Part shown: positions 1 through 8,386 of the stretch, piece after piece | Numbering within the stretch: position 1 is the stretch's first letter | How the letters are laid out: each line of letters begins with the position of its first letter | NCBI RefSeq assembly: GCF_014696675.1 | Contig: NZ_JACJQN010000001.1 | Location: 620,001 to 684,000 of the forward strand | Direction: 5' to 3' | DNA: 64,000 nucleotides | Source: Phormidium tenue FACHB-1052 | GTDB lineage: Bacteria; Cyanobacteriota; Cyanobacteriia; Phormidesmidales; Phormidesmidaceae | Made by a program: the position numbers and the translations under genes | Notes under the pieces: model-generated | What the model was told of the DNA's origin: nothing | The model's input: only the letters and a program-made list of their open reading frames with translations | Databases searched by the model: none

Positions 1-2
1 AG

Positions 3-2777
3 GGCAACCAGGTGGCTATTCGCGTCGGCGACAGCCGCCAGGGCTGGGTGAAGTCCTACGAAACGCTGCTTGAGCTGTCTACCGATGAGCGCTTCACTGG
101 GGAAGTCCAGGTCACCATCGACCTGCGCGACGTGCGCCCCGCAGGCGAAAAGCTCAAAGGCTTTGGCGGCGTGGCCAACCCCGTGCGCCTATCCCTGCTC
201 TACGATCGCTGCGCCAGCATTCTCAACAAAGCTCTGGGTCGCCAGCTCAGCTCGGTCGAGTGCTGCCTGCTGATCGACGAAGCTGCCGCCTGCGTGGTAG
301 CGGGCAACATTCGCCGCAGCGCGGGCATGCGCCAGTTTGACAGCAACGATGAATTGGCCGCCAGCGCCAAAGACAACCTCTGGCAGCAAGACGCCGAGGG
401 CAACTGGCGCATCGACCCCGAGCGCGACGTGCTGCGCATGGCCAACCACACCCGCGTCTTCCACACTAAGCCCAGCCTGCAAGACTGCATCGATTCGGTC
501 CGCAAGCAGTTTTATTCGGGCGAAGGCGCAATCCAGTGGGCGGGGGAAGCGAAAAAGCGAGCGGGCGGAGACGATCGCTACGGCTTGAATCCGTGCGTCA
601 CGGCTGACACCTGGGTACATACTGGCGATGGGCCACGGCAGGTAAAAGACTTAATAGGTCAACAGCACAGCACTTACGTCAACGGAGAGCTATTTAGCAC
701 TACCCCTGAAGGCTTTTTCTACTCGGGAACCAAGTCAGTCCTGAAGCTCGTGACCCAGGAAGGTCAGACCCTGCGACTAACCGGCAACCATCGCGTGCTG
801 AAGGTGACAGCCCAAACTCAAAAAGCTCAGTATACGGAATGGGTCGCTGCGGACACCCTTCAGCCTGGCGATCGCGTCATGTTGCACAACCATCGGGACT
901 TGCAGCCATGGGACGGCCCAGGTAATGCTGAATCTGGTTGGCTGTTGGGAAACCTAGTGGGCGATGGCAGCTTGGCCGAAACCCAGTGGAATGACGCGGC
1001 GCTCCTTAGATTCTGGGGCGATTCCCAGGAGGAAATGAGTGAGCATGCGATCGCTCTATTGACCACTAACGTCGGCTATGAGCGTCGAACAGCCTCGGCG
1101 CACTACCACACCCAACTTAAGCATCGAGTGGTTAACTCTGCTGGCCTGGCTAGATTAGCAGCTAAATTTGGCATTGCCCCACGACAAAAAGCCGTTACAA
1201 CTGCGATTGAACAGGGTAGTTATGAGTTCTACCGGGGCTTTTTGCGAGGCCTTTTTGACGCCGACGGTAGTGTTCAGGGGCATCAGACCAAAGGTGTCAG
1301 CGTTCGCCTGGCCCAAAGTAACCTGACTAACCTAGAAGCCGTGCAACGGATGCTAGGTCGCCTGGGCATTGTAGCGACGATTGACCAAGAGCGACGGCCC
1401 GAGGGCCATCGGCTGCTGCCCGATACCAATCGTGAGCCCGCCTCCTACTTCTGCCAATCCCAGCATGAGTTAGTGATTGCCAATGATAACCTGCAAGTCT
1501 TTGAGAGCCTAGTTGGTTTTCGGGAACCATTCAAATCTGCCAGGCTAACCGACTTACTTGCCAACTACAAACGCCGCCCCAACCGGGAACGGTTCACGGC
1601 GACTGTAGCTACCATCGTGCCCGATGGCGTAGAAGCGGTTTACGACTGCACCGTACCGGGGCCAAATCGATTTGATGCCAATGGCTTTGTCGCTCACAAC
1701 TGTGGTGAGATCCTGGGGGCCAACTTCCACTGCAATCTGGCGGAAGTACACCTCAACCAGCTCGATCCGACGAACTTAAAGGATCAGGAAGACGCCTTCA
1801 CCGCAGCGGCCCTGTCTGTAGCGGTGCTGCTCAACCACCAGTTCAACGAGCCCCGCTACCAGAAGTCGCGCCTGGAAGACCCGATCGTCGGTGTCTCCTT
1901 CACCGGTCTGTTTGACTTCTTCGTAATTGCCTTTGGGGTCGAGTGGCTGCGCTGGTGGGAAGCCGGTCGCCCCAACACCATGCAGGGGCTTGACTTCAAA
2001 GCCAGGGAGGAAGAATTTCTGACTCGGTGGAAGGATATTGTGCACCGGGTGGTGGGGGAATATTGCGATCGCCATAACCTGGTGCGCCCCAACCGCTGCA
2101 CTACGGTACAGCCAGCGGGCACCAAATCGCTGCTCACGGGCGCTAGCCCCGGCTGGCACCCCCCCAAGGCCCAGCGCTTCATTCGCCGCATCACCTTCCG
2201 CAAAAATGACCCGGTGGCGATGGCCTGCATCGACTACGGCTACTCCATCGTGCCCTCTCAGTCGGACAAGGACGAGAACGGCGGGTTGCTTGACGATCCC
2301 TTTGATCCCCGCTGCACCGAGTGGCTGGTGGAAATTCCGGTCGAGGTGCTGTGGGCCAACCTGCCCGGTGCCGACGAAATCGCCATTGAGAAATTCTCGG
2401 CGGCGGCGCAGTTTGACTTTTACATGCAGGTGCAGAAGCACTACACCACCCACAACACCTCCGCCACCATCGAGTTTCGCGAACCCGAGCTAGAGGATCT
2501 GGCCGAGCGCATCTACCAAACCATCCAAAACGACGAAGGCTACATTTCCGCCGCCCTGCTAGCCCGGTTTGACGACCTGCAAACCTTCCCCCGCCTGCCC
2601 TTCGAGCCCATCGACAAGGCCACATTCGAAGCCCTCAAGCAGCAAGTAGAAGCGCGGCGCGGCACCGAAAACTTCCACTCTGCCCTATCGCGCTACGACG
2701 CTGGCGAGCTGATCGAAGCTGGCCCCGCTGGCTGCGACTCCGACAAGTGCATGATGCCGGAGAAAAAGCCTGACTAG
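3..2777 (+). CDS. nrdJ: B12-dependent (class II) ribonucleotide reductase, 5' partial, split by an intein
   Basis: Reduces ribonucleotides to deoxyribonucleotides with adenosylcobalamin as radical source. The reading frame is open from the window edge (codons start at base 3), so the GTG at 12 is probably internal and the N-terminus is missing. The hallmark active-site motif NPCGEI is interrupted after NP by an intein and resumes as CGEILGANFHCNL. The C-terminus carries a CDSDKC thiol pair as in monomeric RTPR-type class II enzymes, which re-reduces the active-site disulfide. The extein parts run from the edge to 593 and from 1701 to 2774. A strong terminator follows 30 bases after the stop. 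Family assignment rests on these motifs and overall recognition; the cobalamin type rather than class I fits the C-terminal CX4C. Confidence 0.93.
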   Translation, partial: GNQVAIRVGDSRQGWVKSYETLLELSTDERFTGEVQVTIDLRDVRPAGEKLKGFGGVANPVRLSLLYDRCASILNKALGRQLSSVECCLLIDEAAACVVAGNIRRSAGMRQFDSNDELAASAKDNLWQQDAEGNWRIDPERDVLRMANHTRVFHTKPSLQDCIDSVRKQFYSGEGAIQWAGEAKKRAGGDDRYGLNPCVTADTWVHTGDGPRQVKDLIGQQHSTYVNGELFSTTPEGFFYSGTKSVLKLVTQEGQTLRLTGNHRVLKVTAQTQKAQYTEWVAADTLQPGDRVMLHNHRDLQPWDGPGNAESGWLLGNLVGDGSLAETQWNDAALLRFWGDSQEEMSEHAIALLTTNVGYERRTASAHYHTQLKHRVVNSAGLARLAAKFGIAPRQKAVTTAIEQGSYEFYRGFLRGLFDADGSVQGHQTKGVSVRLAQSNLTNLEAVQRMLGRLGIVATIDQERRPEGHRLLPDTNREPASYFCQSQHELVIANDNLQVFESLVGFREPFKSARLTDLLANYKRRPNRERFTATVATIVPDGVEAVYDCTVPGPNRFDANGFVAHNCGEILGANFHCNLAEVHLNQLDPTNLKDQEDAFTAAALSVAVLLNHQFNEPRYQKSRLEDPIVGVSFTGLFDFFVIAFGVEWLRWWEAGRPNTMQGLDFKAREEEFLTRWKDIVHRVVGEYCDRHNLVRPNRCTTVQPAGTKSLLTGASPGWHPPKAQRFIRRITFRKNDPVAMACIDYGYSIVPSQSDKDENGGLLDDPFDPRCTEWLVEIPVEVLWANLPGADEIAIEKFSAAAQFDFYMQVQKHYTTHNTSATIEFREPELEDLAERIYQTIQNDEGYISAALLARFDDLQTFPRLPFEPIDKATFEALKQQVEARRGTENFHSALSRYDAGELIEAGPAGCDSDKCMMPEKKPD
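594..1700 (+). mobile_element. Intein with LAGLIDADG homing endonuclease inside nrdJ
   Basis: This is a 369-residue in-frame protein-splicing element. It begins with Cys1 (CVTADTWVHTGDG), has a TGNHRVL block-B-like motif, and ends in FVAHN before the +1 Cys at 1701, giving the standard Cys1...His-Asn/Cys+1 splice residues. Two DOD endonuclease motifs are visible, LLGNLVGDG near 945-972 and FLRGLFDADG near 1240-1270, so the homing nuclease may still be active. It interrupts NPCGEI exactly before the cysteine corresponding to the radical-carrying residue. Two HIP1 octamers (868-875, 1047-1054) lie inside it, so it is either long resident or came from another HIP1-rich cyanobacterium. Confidence 0.93.
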
Positions 2778-2806
2778 ATTGGCCAGTTGAGACTAGGAAG
2801 ATAGCG

Positions 2807-2842
2807 AAAGGGGTTCCTGAACAGTGCAGGAACCCCTTTTTT
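2807..2842 (+). terminator. Rho-independent terminator of nrdJ
   Basis: A perfect 13-bp stem (2807-2819 with 2827-2839, core GGGGTTCCTG) with a 7-nt loop runs into a T tract, 30 bases after the nrdJ stop. It separates nrdJ from the opposing transporter operon. Confidence 0.9.
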
Positions 2843-3071
2843 CTTGGTTTTATAGCGATCGTCCATGCTTCTGACGCGGCACTCCCGACGACAAAATCTA
2901 TTTCTAGAGCAAATCCTGCTTATCTATCCCCGATTACCTAGAGGTGCATTGCAGCTATCAAAGCGATCAGGACGTTGCCGGACGGGGGTATGGCCGCGTA
3001 GGCAGAGCCGCGCCCTTAGCGCTATACACCCTACGGTTCTCAAGAATCTTGCCCCCCCTACCCCCTACTCC

Positions 3072-3884
3072 CTACCCCCCATGGTGGGGCTCAACATGGG
3101 GAATCAGCGAATGGGGCTTCTCCAGCCCATGGGCTTCCATCAGCGCCCGATCGCCCATGATCTGGTGGGGGCAGCCGTCGGCAATGATATGACCCTCGTC
3201 GATCAGAATGACGCGATCGCACACCTCCAGCACAAACTCCAGATCGTGGGAGGAGATCAGCACGGTCTCGGTGGAGTTTTGCAGAAAGCGAATCAGGCGG
3301 CGGCGGGTGCGCAGGTCGAGGCTGGCGGTGGGTTCATCGTAGAGAATGATCTGGGGGGTCATGGCCAGCAGCCCGGCGATCGCCACCATTTGCTTTTCGC
3401 CCCCCGACAGGTGGTGGGGCAGGCGATCGAGCAGGTGGGTGATACCTGCCATATCTGCGGCCTGGACGACGCGGGCCTTCACCTCAGCCGGGTCGAGGCC
3501 CATGTTTTGGGGACCAAAGGCCAGGTCGTCGCGCACCGACGCAGAAAATAGCTGATCGTCTGGGTCTTGGAAGAGCAGACCGACTTCCGGGCGAAACTGG
3601 CCGGGCTTAAGGGGTTCGCCAAACAGGTGAATGGTTCCGGCGGCGGGGGTGAGCACGCCGCACAGCAGCATAAACAGCGTGGTCTTGCCGCAGCCGTTGT
3701 GGCCAATAATGCCGACGCGATCGCCCTCACCAATCGTCAGCGAAATATTCCCCAGCACCTCAGGCTGGTCGGGGTAGCCAAAGCAGAGGTCGCGAGCCGC
3801 GATCGCCTCTCGCTGAGGCTTTTGGGCCAGGGCTAAGGGGTCAAACCCAGTCGAAATCGAATTCATCATCGGCGTATCCATCAC
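3072..3884 (-). CDS. cbiO: Cobalt/nickel ECF transporter ATPase CbiO
   Basis: ATP-binding subunit that powers uptake of Co2+ or Ni2+ by a group I energy-coupling-factor transporter. It has 270 residues. Walker A GHNGCGKT lies at 61-68, the Q-loop at FQDPDDQ (105-111), the ABC signature LSGGEKQ at 159-165, Walker B ILYDEP at 180-185 and the switch His in SSHDL. The FQDPDDQLF Q-loop is typical of ECF A-components. The C-terminus is unusually His-rich (HVEPHHGG), which may bind metal. It is the last gene of the operon and overlaps cbiQ by 4 nt. Cobalt versus nickel cannot be decided from the ATPase. Confidence 0.93.
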   Translation of the reverse strand: MMDTPMMNSISTGFDPLALAQKPQREAIAARDLCFGYPDQPEVLGNISLTIGEGDRVGIIGHNGCGKTTLFMLLCGVLTPAAGTIHLFGEPLKPGQFRPEVGLLFQDPDDQLFSASVRDDLAFGPQNMGLDPAEVKARVVQAADMAGITHLLDRLPHHLSGGEKQMVAIAGLLAMTPQIILYDEPTASLDLRTRRRLIRFLQNSTETVLISSHDLEFVLEVCDRVILIDEGHIIADGCPHQIMGDRALMEAHGLEKPHSLIPHVEPHHGG

Positions 3885-4678
3885 AGGCGCAACAGTCCTT
3901 CAGCGATTACTAGACTCACCGCCGCCGTCAGCACCGCCGCCGCCAGCATCCAACTTAGGGTGCCGGGCTGCGCCGCCGCACTCTGGCCCACCACCACCTT
4001 GCCGCCGTAGCCATAGCCCCGCAGCCGCATGGCCCGGTAGACCCGGTCAGACTGCTCGTAGCTGCGAATCAGTAGATTGCCCGCTAACATCGCTAGCTGC
4101 TGCATCATTTGACCGTTGATCTGTAGCCAGCGCTGCCGCCGCTGGCCAAAGCCCCGCAGCCGCATGGCCTGCTGCATGGTGGCCAGCATGGCGGCAATTT
4201 CAAACAGGTAGCGATAGGAGAGCAGCGTCATATCCGCCAAGATGGTGGGCAGACCGAGCGATCGCATCGCGTTGAGCAGGGTCAAAAACGGCGTCGTCCC
4301 CAGCAAAATAAACCCCAGGGTCAAAATCGACAAAAACCGCCCCACAATCAGCAGCGTCGCCATCAGACCCTCCTGGCGCAGGGTCAGCCAACCCCACTGG
4401 CCCAGCACCGTATCGCCCACCGTCAGCGGCAGCACCACCACCAGGCCCAAAATGAATAGCCCCGGATAGCTCAGCCGCTGCCGCAAAAACGCCACCGGCA
4501 GCCCCGAAAGCCCGTACAGCGTCGCCGCCAGCCCCAGCATCCAGGGCACCAGGGTCAACTGTCGCACCATGGCAAAGGCAAACATTAGCGCCACCAGGCT
4601 GACCAGCTTCAGCCGGGGTGACCAGCGGTGAATCACCGACTCGCGATGGATATAGGTATCGAGGTTAGCGGCTCCCAT
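3881..4678 (-). CDS. cbiQ: ECF transporter transmembrane coupling subunit CbiQ
   Basis: T-component that links the ATPase to the substrate-binding CbiM in the cytoplasmic membrane. The 265 residues include several hydrophobic segments (about 30-65, 75-105, 110-135 and a C-terminal one near 240-262). Two XRG coupling-helix motifs, MRLRGFG (about 172) and MRLRGYG (about 217), are the signature contacts with the ATPase groove. The stop overlaps the start of cbiO and the gene begins 6 bases after the cbiM stop, so co-translation is likely. Confidence 0.92.
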   Translation of the reverse strand: MGAANLDTYIHRESVIHRWSPRLKLVSLVALMFAFAMVRQLTLVPWMLGLAATLYGLSGLPVAFLRQRLSYPGLFILGLVVVLPLTVGDTVLGQWGWLTLRQEGLMATLLIVGRFLSILTLGFILLGTTPFLTLLNAMRSLGLPTILADMTLLSYRYLFEIAAMLATMQQAMRLRGFGQRRQRWLQINGQMMQQLAMLAGNLLIRSYEQSDRVYRAMRLRGYGYGGKVVVGQSAAAQPGTLSWMLAAAVLTAAVSLVIAEGLLRL

Positions 4679-4684
4679 GGTGGC

Positions 4685-5329
4685 TTAACCCTCCAGCAGC
4701 TCGGGCTTCACCCGGCGCAAAAACAGCACCAGCATGGTCGTAAACATACCTTCAATGATGGCCAGGGGCACGTGACCTACCGACAGCGTCAGCACCGCCG
4801 CTTGCTCCGCTCCCGCATTCAGCTCAGCGGGAATGTTAAAGATAATCAGCGCCAAAAAGATCAGGGCGGCGATCCCCAGGCCCAAGGCACCGCCCAGAAA
4901 CGCAAATACGCCCGTGCGAGTCGGCTCGGCCAGGGGCTTACCCAACGAATTGCGCAGCTGAAAGATGTGGTAAGCCAACAACGCCGGAATGCCCATCATC
5001 GCTGCATTCACCCCCAGGGTGGTAATGCCGCCGTGGCCAATCACCAGCGCCTGAAAAAATAGGCCAATCAGAATGGCCGGAAAGGCAAAGTAGCCCAACA
5101 CCACCCCCAGCAGCCCGTTCAAAATTAGGTGCACACTGGCAGGCGGCACCGGAATATAAATAGACGAGGCCACAAAAAACGCCGCCGTCAACAGCGACGC
5201 CTTCGGAATTTCGGCAGTGGGGTCGGACTTCCGGTTAATTTGCCGCAGGGAATACCAGGTGGCTAAACCGGTAATCGCATACCCCGCTGCGCAGACCTGG
5301 GCGGGTAAGATTCCGTCGGGAATGTGCAC
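4685..5329 (-). CDS. cbiM: Cobalt/nickel-binding membrane subunit CbiM/NikM
   Basis: Substrate-specificity component of the ECF transporter. The N-terminus reads MHIPDGILP, the diagnostic CbiM/NikM start in which the free amino group and His2 ligate the metal ion. The 214 residues contain about six or seven hydrophobic helices, and the conserved SVHLILNG segment supplies further ligand candidates. The preceding reading frame ends within its start codon region, so the pair is translationally coupled. Metal preference (Co versus Ni) is not settled by sequence; the neighbouring NikL-like protein favours nickel-type architecture, while the cobalamin-dependent reductase next door makes cobalt attractive. 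Confidence 0.93.
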   Translation of the reverse strand: MHIPDGILPAQVCAAGYAITGLATWYSLRQINRKSDPTAEIPKASLLTAAFFVASSIYIPVPPASVHLILNGLLGVVLGYFAFPAILIGLFFQALVIGHGGITTLGVNAAMMGIPALLAYHIFQLRNSLGKPLAEPTRTGVFAFLGGALGLGIAALIFLALIIFNIPAELNAGAEQAAVLTLSVGHVPLAIIEGMFTTMLVLFLRRVKPELLEG

Positions 5330-5817
5330 TAGCGCTTGCCTCTGGCAAAAAATAGAGCGGTGCCAATAAAGCCCCAGATTACAGAGCCAATAGTAATGCC
5401 CTGCTGCACTGGGGATAGGCCAGTACTAGGAGAGATTAAAGAATTGGGCTCTGCTTCCGCCTCTGTCCCAGGGTTAGAAGCGGAGTTCTCAGAAGCCGGA
5501 TCCGCTACCGGAATGGTGGTCACAACCCCATGCCCCGCCTGGCGAACCATCACCTCCCATCTGCCGGGCTGGGTGGTGTCTGGGGTAAAGCTGAATTTTC
5601 CCTGGTCATCGGTGGTGCCTTGCTGCCAGGGTTCGGTGGGGTTATCTGGAGCGTAGACCAACACCTGGGCCTGGGCCATAGGCTCACCGGTTTCAAATTG
5701 AGCGCTGATTTCAACAGAACTGACCTGACGATGCTCCACCGTCAAGCCATGGGCGATCGCCGGTAGCGCCCAGCCAGCCCAGCCTAAGGTCAATGCCAAT
5801 ATCAGGTTTAGTCTCAT
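5329..5817 (-). CDS. NikL/CbiN-like accessory protein of the metal transporter
   Basis: The 162-residue protein has a signal peptide (to about residue 22, ALPAIAHG), an extracytoplasmic beta-sandwich-like domain (about 25-105, with the GTTDDQGKFSFTP pattern of carboxypeptidase-regulatory-like/NikL domains), an acidic linker and one C-terminal membrane helix (GSVIWGFIGTALFF) ending in RGKR. In Nik/Cbi ECF systems, NikL or CbiN proteins with this topology assist metal loading of the M component. Overlaps with the genes on both sides by a few bases place it firmly in the operon. The name is inferred from topology and position. Confidence 0.75.
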   Translation of the reverse strand: MRLNLILALTLGWAGWALPAIAHGLTVEHRQVSSVEISAQFETGEPMAQAQVLVYAPDNPTEPWQQGTTDDQGKFSFTPDTTQPGRWEVMVRQAGHGVVTTIPVADPASENSASNPGTEAEAEPNSLISPSTGLSPVQQGITIGSVIWGFIGTALFFARGKR

Positions 5818-6686
5818 AGGGTAGTCAGCTTAGTTTCTGCACAATGGCCTTCGCCCACGTGGCCTAGACTCGGCAACATGCTTAAAAGCGTAGTGTAGTC
5901 GGCCTCAGAAAGTTCTGCTTGAAGAGCGGCGCTATCGACATCGACCACGCCATTTTCGGCCAGGGCTGCCAGGGGCTCAAAACCCAAAGCATCCGTGTTA
6001 ATGCTGTCATCAGCGGGGGCATCGCCGTCGCCAAACAGGTGGTCAAAGTGGAAGGTAGCTTCTAAATCAGCCGCTTCGCCAGCAGTGAGAATGCCCTTGC
6101 GATCGTCGCCCACAAAGTCGCCGCAGGCAAAGGCCAACTCTTCATTCACCTTGACGGTAAAGGGGATCGCTTCGCCCTCCTTGGTGGCCGTGCCCTGCAT
6201 CCAGATTGAATAGCCCTTTGAGGGGCCGCTTTCGGCAGGCACCATGCGCCAGGCCAGGGCGTTAAAGCGTCCCGCTGGGGCTTCTACCTCACTTACCGCG
6301 ACGGGCTCAGCCGCTTCATTGCCCTCCGCCAGATCGACCACTTGGGTGCCGTCTACCTTGACCTCGGCCTTGGCCTCTAGGGTATCGCCCGCCTCAGGGT
6401 CAAAGGGAGGGTCAGTCTGGGCAGCGGTGATATCGGCCAGAGACACGTAGAGGTTGTCAAACTCGATCGCCCAGCCGTCTTTGGTGGTAAACCCCTGGCG
6501 CACAAAATCTTCGCCATTGGCGCGAATCACCAGGGTGCCGCTTTCACCCTCGGCGCTGGCAGGTTCGGTGGATTCGGCCTCAGGTGCGGTGGCATTAGGG
6601 CTTTCGCCACCGCAGCTAGCCAGCACGCCCAAGGCCAAATAGCCCAACGCACTAATCTTGAGAGCTTTAAAGAAATCGCGTTGCAT
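5814..6686 (-). CDS. Lipoprotein of MbnP-like type, probable periplasmic metal-binding partner
   Basis: First gene of the metal-transport operon. The start at 6686 gives a lipoprotein signal peptide (MQRDFFKALKISALGYLALG, lipobox LASC at about 24-27); a longer upstream frame would bury it. The mature part resembles MbnP-like proteins. It carries two cysteines (ACGDF, GHCAE) and a cluster of His and Asp (FHFDHLFGDGD, LGHVGEGHC) that could ligate a divalent metal. The stop overlaps the NikL-like start as ATGA. A role in binding or scavenging Co, Ni or Cu before ECF uptake is inferred from position; I know of no characterised member in this context. Confidence 0.65.
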   Translation of the reverse strand: MQRDFFKALKISALGYLALGVLASCGGESPNATAPEAESTEPASAEGESGTLVIRANGEDFVRQGFTTKDGWAIEFDNLYVSLADITAAQTDPPFDPEAGDTLEAKAEVKVDGTQVVDLAEGNEAAEPVAVSEVEAPAGRFNALAWRMVPAESGPSKGYSIWMQGTATKEGEAIPFTVKVNEELAFACGDFVGDDRKGILTAGEAADLEATFHFDHLFGDGDAPADDSINTDALGFEPLAALAENGVVDVDSAALQAELSEADYTTLLSMLPSLGHVGEGHCAETKLTTL

Positions 6687-6901
6687 GGTACCTAAGAAAA
6701 TTGAATGGCTCAACGCCAGGGGGCAGTCGTTGGGAGCCAGGCTCTGTCTCACCACGTCCCAACCTGTTTACTTAACCCTGAGCCTCCTAAAACGCGCAAT
6801 GCCCAGGGGGGGCACCTATATTTCGCGCTGGTTTTCCCAAACCGCTAAAACGGTAGGATGAGGGCAGCCCCCTGGGCCTCATCTACCAACCTGAGAATCC
6901 G

Positions 6902-8020
6902 ATGTACGACGTGATTGTTGTAGGGGCTGGCCCCGCCGGAGCATCGACCGCCTACCACCTGGCCAAGCAGGGGCACTCGGTGCTAATCGTAGAAAAGGAT
7001 TCGCTACCCCGCTACAAGCCCTGTAGCGGTGCAGTATCACCCAGCGTGGCAGAATTTTTTGACTTTGACTTTGCCCCGGCGATCGATCGCCCCATGCGCC
7101 GGGTGCGCTACACCTACAAACTCGGCGACCCCATCGAAGCCGAACTCGCCACCGCCGACCCGATCTGGATGGTGAAACGCGAGGTGTTTGACCACTTTTT
7201 GGTGCAGCAAGCGCAAAAGCAGGGGGCACAGCTCAAGGATGGTACAGCCGTCACCGGCATTGAGAATAAGGGCGACTACTGGCAGGTAACCACTGCGGAT
7301 GGAACACTGGAAGCGGCTTACCTGGTGGCCGCCGACGGCGCTACTGGCCCCATGGCCAAATGGCTGGGCTTCCCCGACCTAACCCTGCGCACCGCCAGCG
7401 TGTTAGAAGTGCTTACCCCTCTGGGGGATGACTGCGCCATCAACTTTGAGTTTGGCCTCGTCAAGCAGGGTTGCGCGTGGAACTTCCCTAAAGCAGAGGG
7501 CTACTCGATTGGGGCAGCCACCTTCTTGGGCCAGGCTCCGACAGACTATAGAAAAGCTTTAGAAAAATACAGCCAGTCCTTTGGGGTCAGCCTTGACCAG
7601 GGCACAGTATACAGCCACCCGCTGAAGCTGTGGGATGGCAATCATCCTCTACACACCCATCGGGCGGTGCTGGTGGGCGAAGCCGCTGCCATTGTCGATC
7701 CGCTCAGTGCCGAAGGCATTCGCCCCGGCATGATCAGTGGGGTGCGGGCCGCCGAGGCGATTCACGCGGCATTGGGCGGCGACACTCAAGCCCTAGCCAA
7801 CTACACCGCCACCATGCACGCCACCTGGGGCGAAGATATGCCCTGGGCCAGGCGCATTGCCGGGCTGTTCTTTCGCGTGCCGGGGATCGGTTACCGGGTG
7901 GGAATTAAGCGCCCTACAGCCACGCAGCGACTGGGGCAGATTTTGGCTGGAGAAGTGCGTTACGCCGATATCGCTGGCCGAGTGATGAAGCGGCTGAGTG
8001 GAGGCCTATTGTCAGGGTAG
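6902..8020 (+). CDS. Geranylgeranyl reductase family FAD-dependent oxidoreductase
   Basis: Flavoprotein of the ChlP/geranylgeranyl-reductase family, which hydrogenates isoprenoid double bonds. The N-terminal Rossmann motif VVGAGPAGAS (about 6-15) binds FAD, an acidic IVEKD ends the second strand, and the family motif RYKPCSGAVS follows at about 40. The second FAD motif is AADGATGP, and GEAAAIVDPLSAEGIRPGM (about 255-273) closes the flavin site. At 372 residues it is close to archaeal/bacterial homologues and shorter than true ChlP, so it is probably a paralogue and not the chlorophyll phytyl-chain reductase itself. It is divergent from the metal operon across a 215-bp gap. Confidence 0.85.
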   Translation: MYDVIVVGAGPAGASTAYHLAKQGHSVLIVEKDSLPRYKPCSGAVSPSVAEFFDFDFAPAIDRPMRRVRYTYKLGDPIEAELATADPIWMVKREVFDHFLVQQAQKQGAQLKDGTAVTGIENKGDYWQVTTADGTLEAAYLVAADGATGPMAKWLGFPDLTLRTASVLEVLTPLGDDCAINFEFGLVKQGCAWNFPKAEGYSIGAATFLGQAPTDYRKALEKYSQSFGVSLDQGTVYSHPLKLWDGNHPLHTHRAVLVGEAAAIVDPLSAEGIRPGMISGVRAAEAIHAALGGDTQALANYTATMHATWGEDMPWARRIAGLFFRVPGIGYRVGIKRPTATQRLGQILAGEVRYADIAGRVMKRLSGGLLSG

Positions 8021-8089
8021 ACAGGGATGGGGCTTGCCTAACTAAAACGTATTGGCGTTGTCATTACGATCTAGCTATGATTTCAAGGT

Positions 8090-8386
8090 ATGGACGTTTA
8101 CTTCGTACTCAATGGGGTTTCCTTTGTCTGGAATGATGACAAAGCTCAGGTTAACCCTCAAAAGCATGACGGTGTGACGTTTCAACAGGCTGCGCAAGTA
8201 TTCTTTGACCCCTTGCTGGTGGTAGTTGATGCCAGCCGTAACGATGAAGCACGGGATGCCGTCATCGGTTTAGATACGCGTTGGAACCTTCTATACGTTG
8301 TCTACATTGAGCGAGAAAACGACACCATTCGGATTATTTCGGCGCGAAAGGCGACACGAACGGAGCGTGAATACTATGAAAGCTGA
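8090..8386 (+). CDS. brnT: BrnT family ribonuclease toxin
   Basis: The 98-residue toxin of a type II toxin-antitoxin module, expected to cleave RNA and halt translation. The BrnT pattern is clear: FVWNDDKAQVNPQKHDGVTF near the N-terminus, VFFDP, an internal GLDTRWNLLYVVY strand and the C-terminal IRIISARKATRTEREYYES block. The antitoxin start overlaps its last codons by 11 nt, so the two are translationally coupled with toxin first, as is usual for brnTA. Confidence 0.9.
   Translation: MDVYFVLNGVSFVWNDDKAQVNPQKHDGVTFQQAAQVFFDPLLVVVDASRNDEARDAVIGLDTRWNLLYVVYIERENDTIRIISARKATRTEREYYES

Noticed and set aside
189..620. Minus-strand ORF opposite nrdJ
   Set aside because: Antisense shadow of a strongly conserved gene in GC-rich DNA.
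2865..3551. Plus-strand ORF of 228 codons
   Set aside because: It is the shadow of cbiO on the opposite strand; its protein has no motif, whereas cbiO has all ATPase motifs.
6687..6901. Called cobalamin riboswitch
   Set aside because: GGTG and CTGCCCCC pieces are present, but the conserved core and B12 box could not be aligned, so it is kept only as an open question.
6902..8020. chlP, the chlorophyll geranylgeranyl reductase
   Set aside because: It is shorter and differs in the central region; family level only is claimed.
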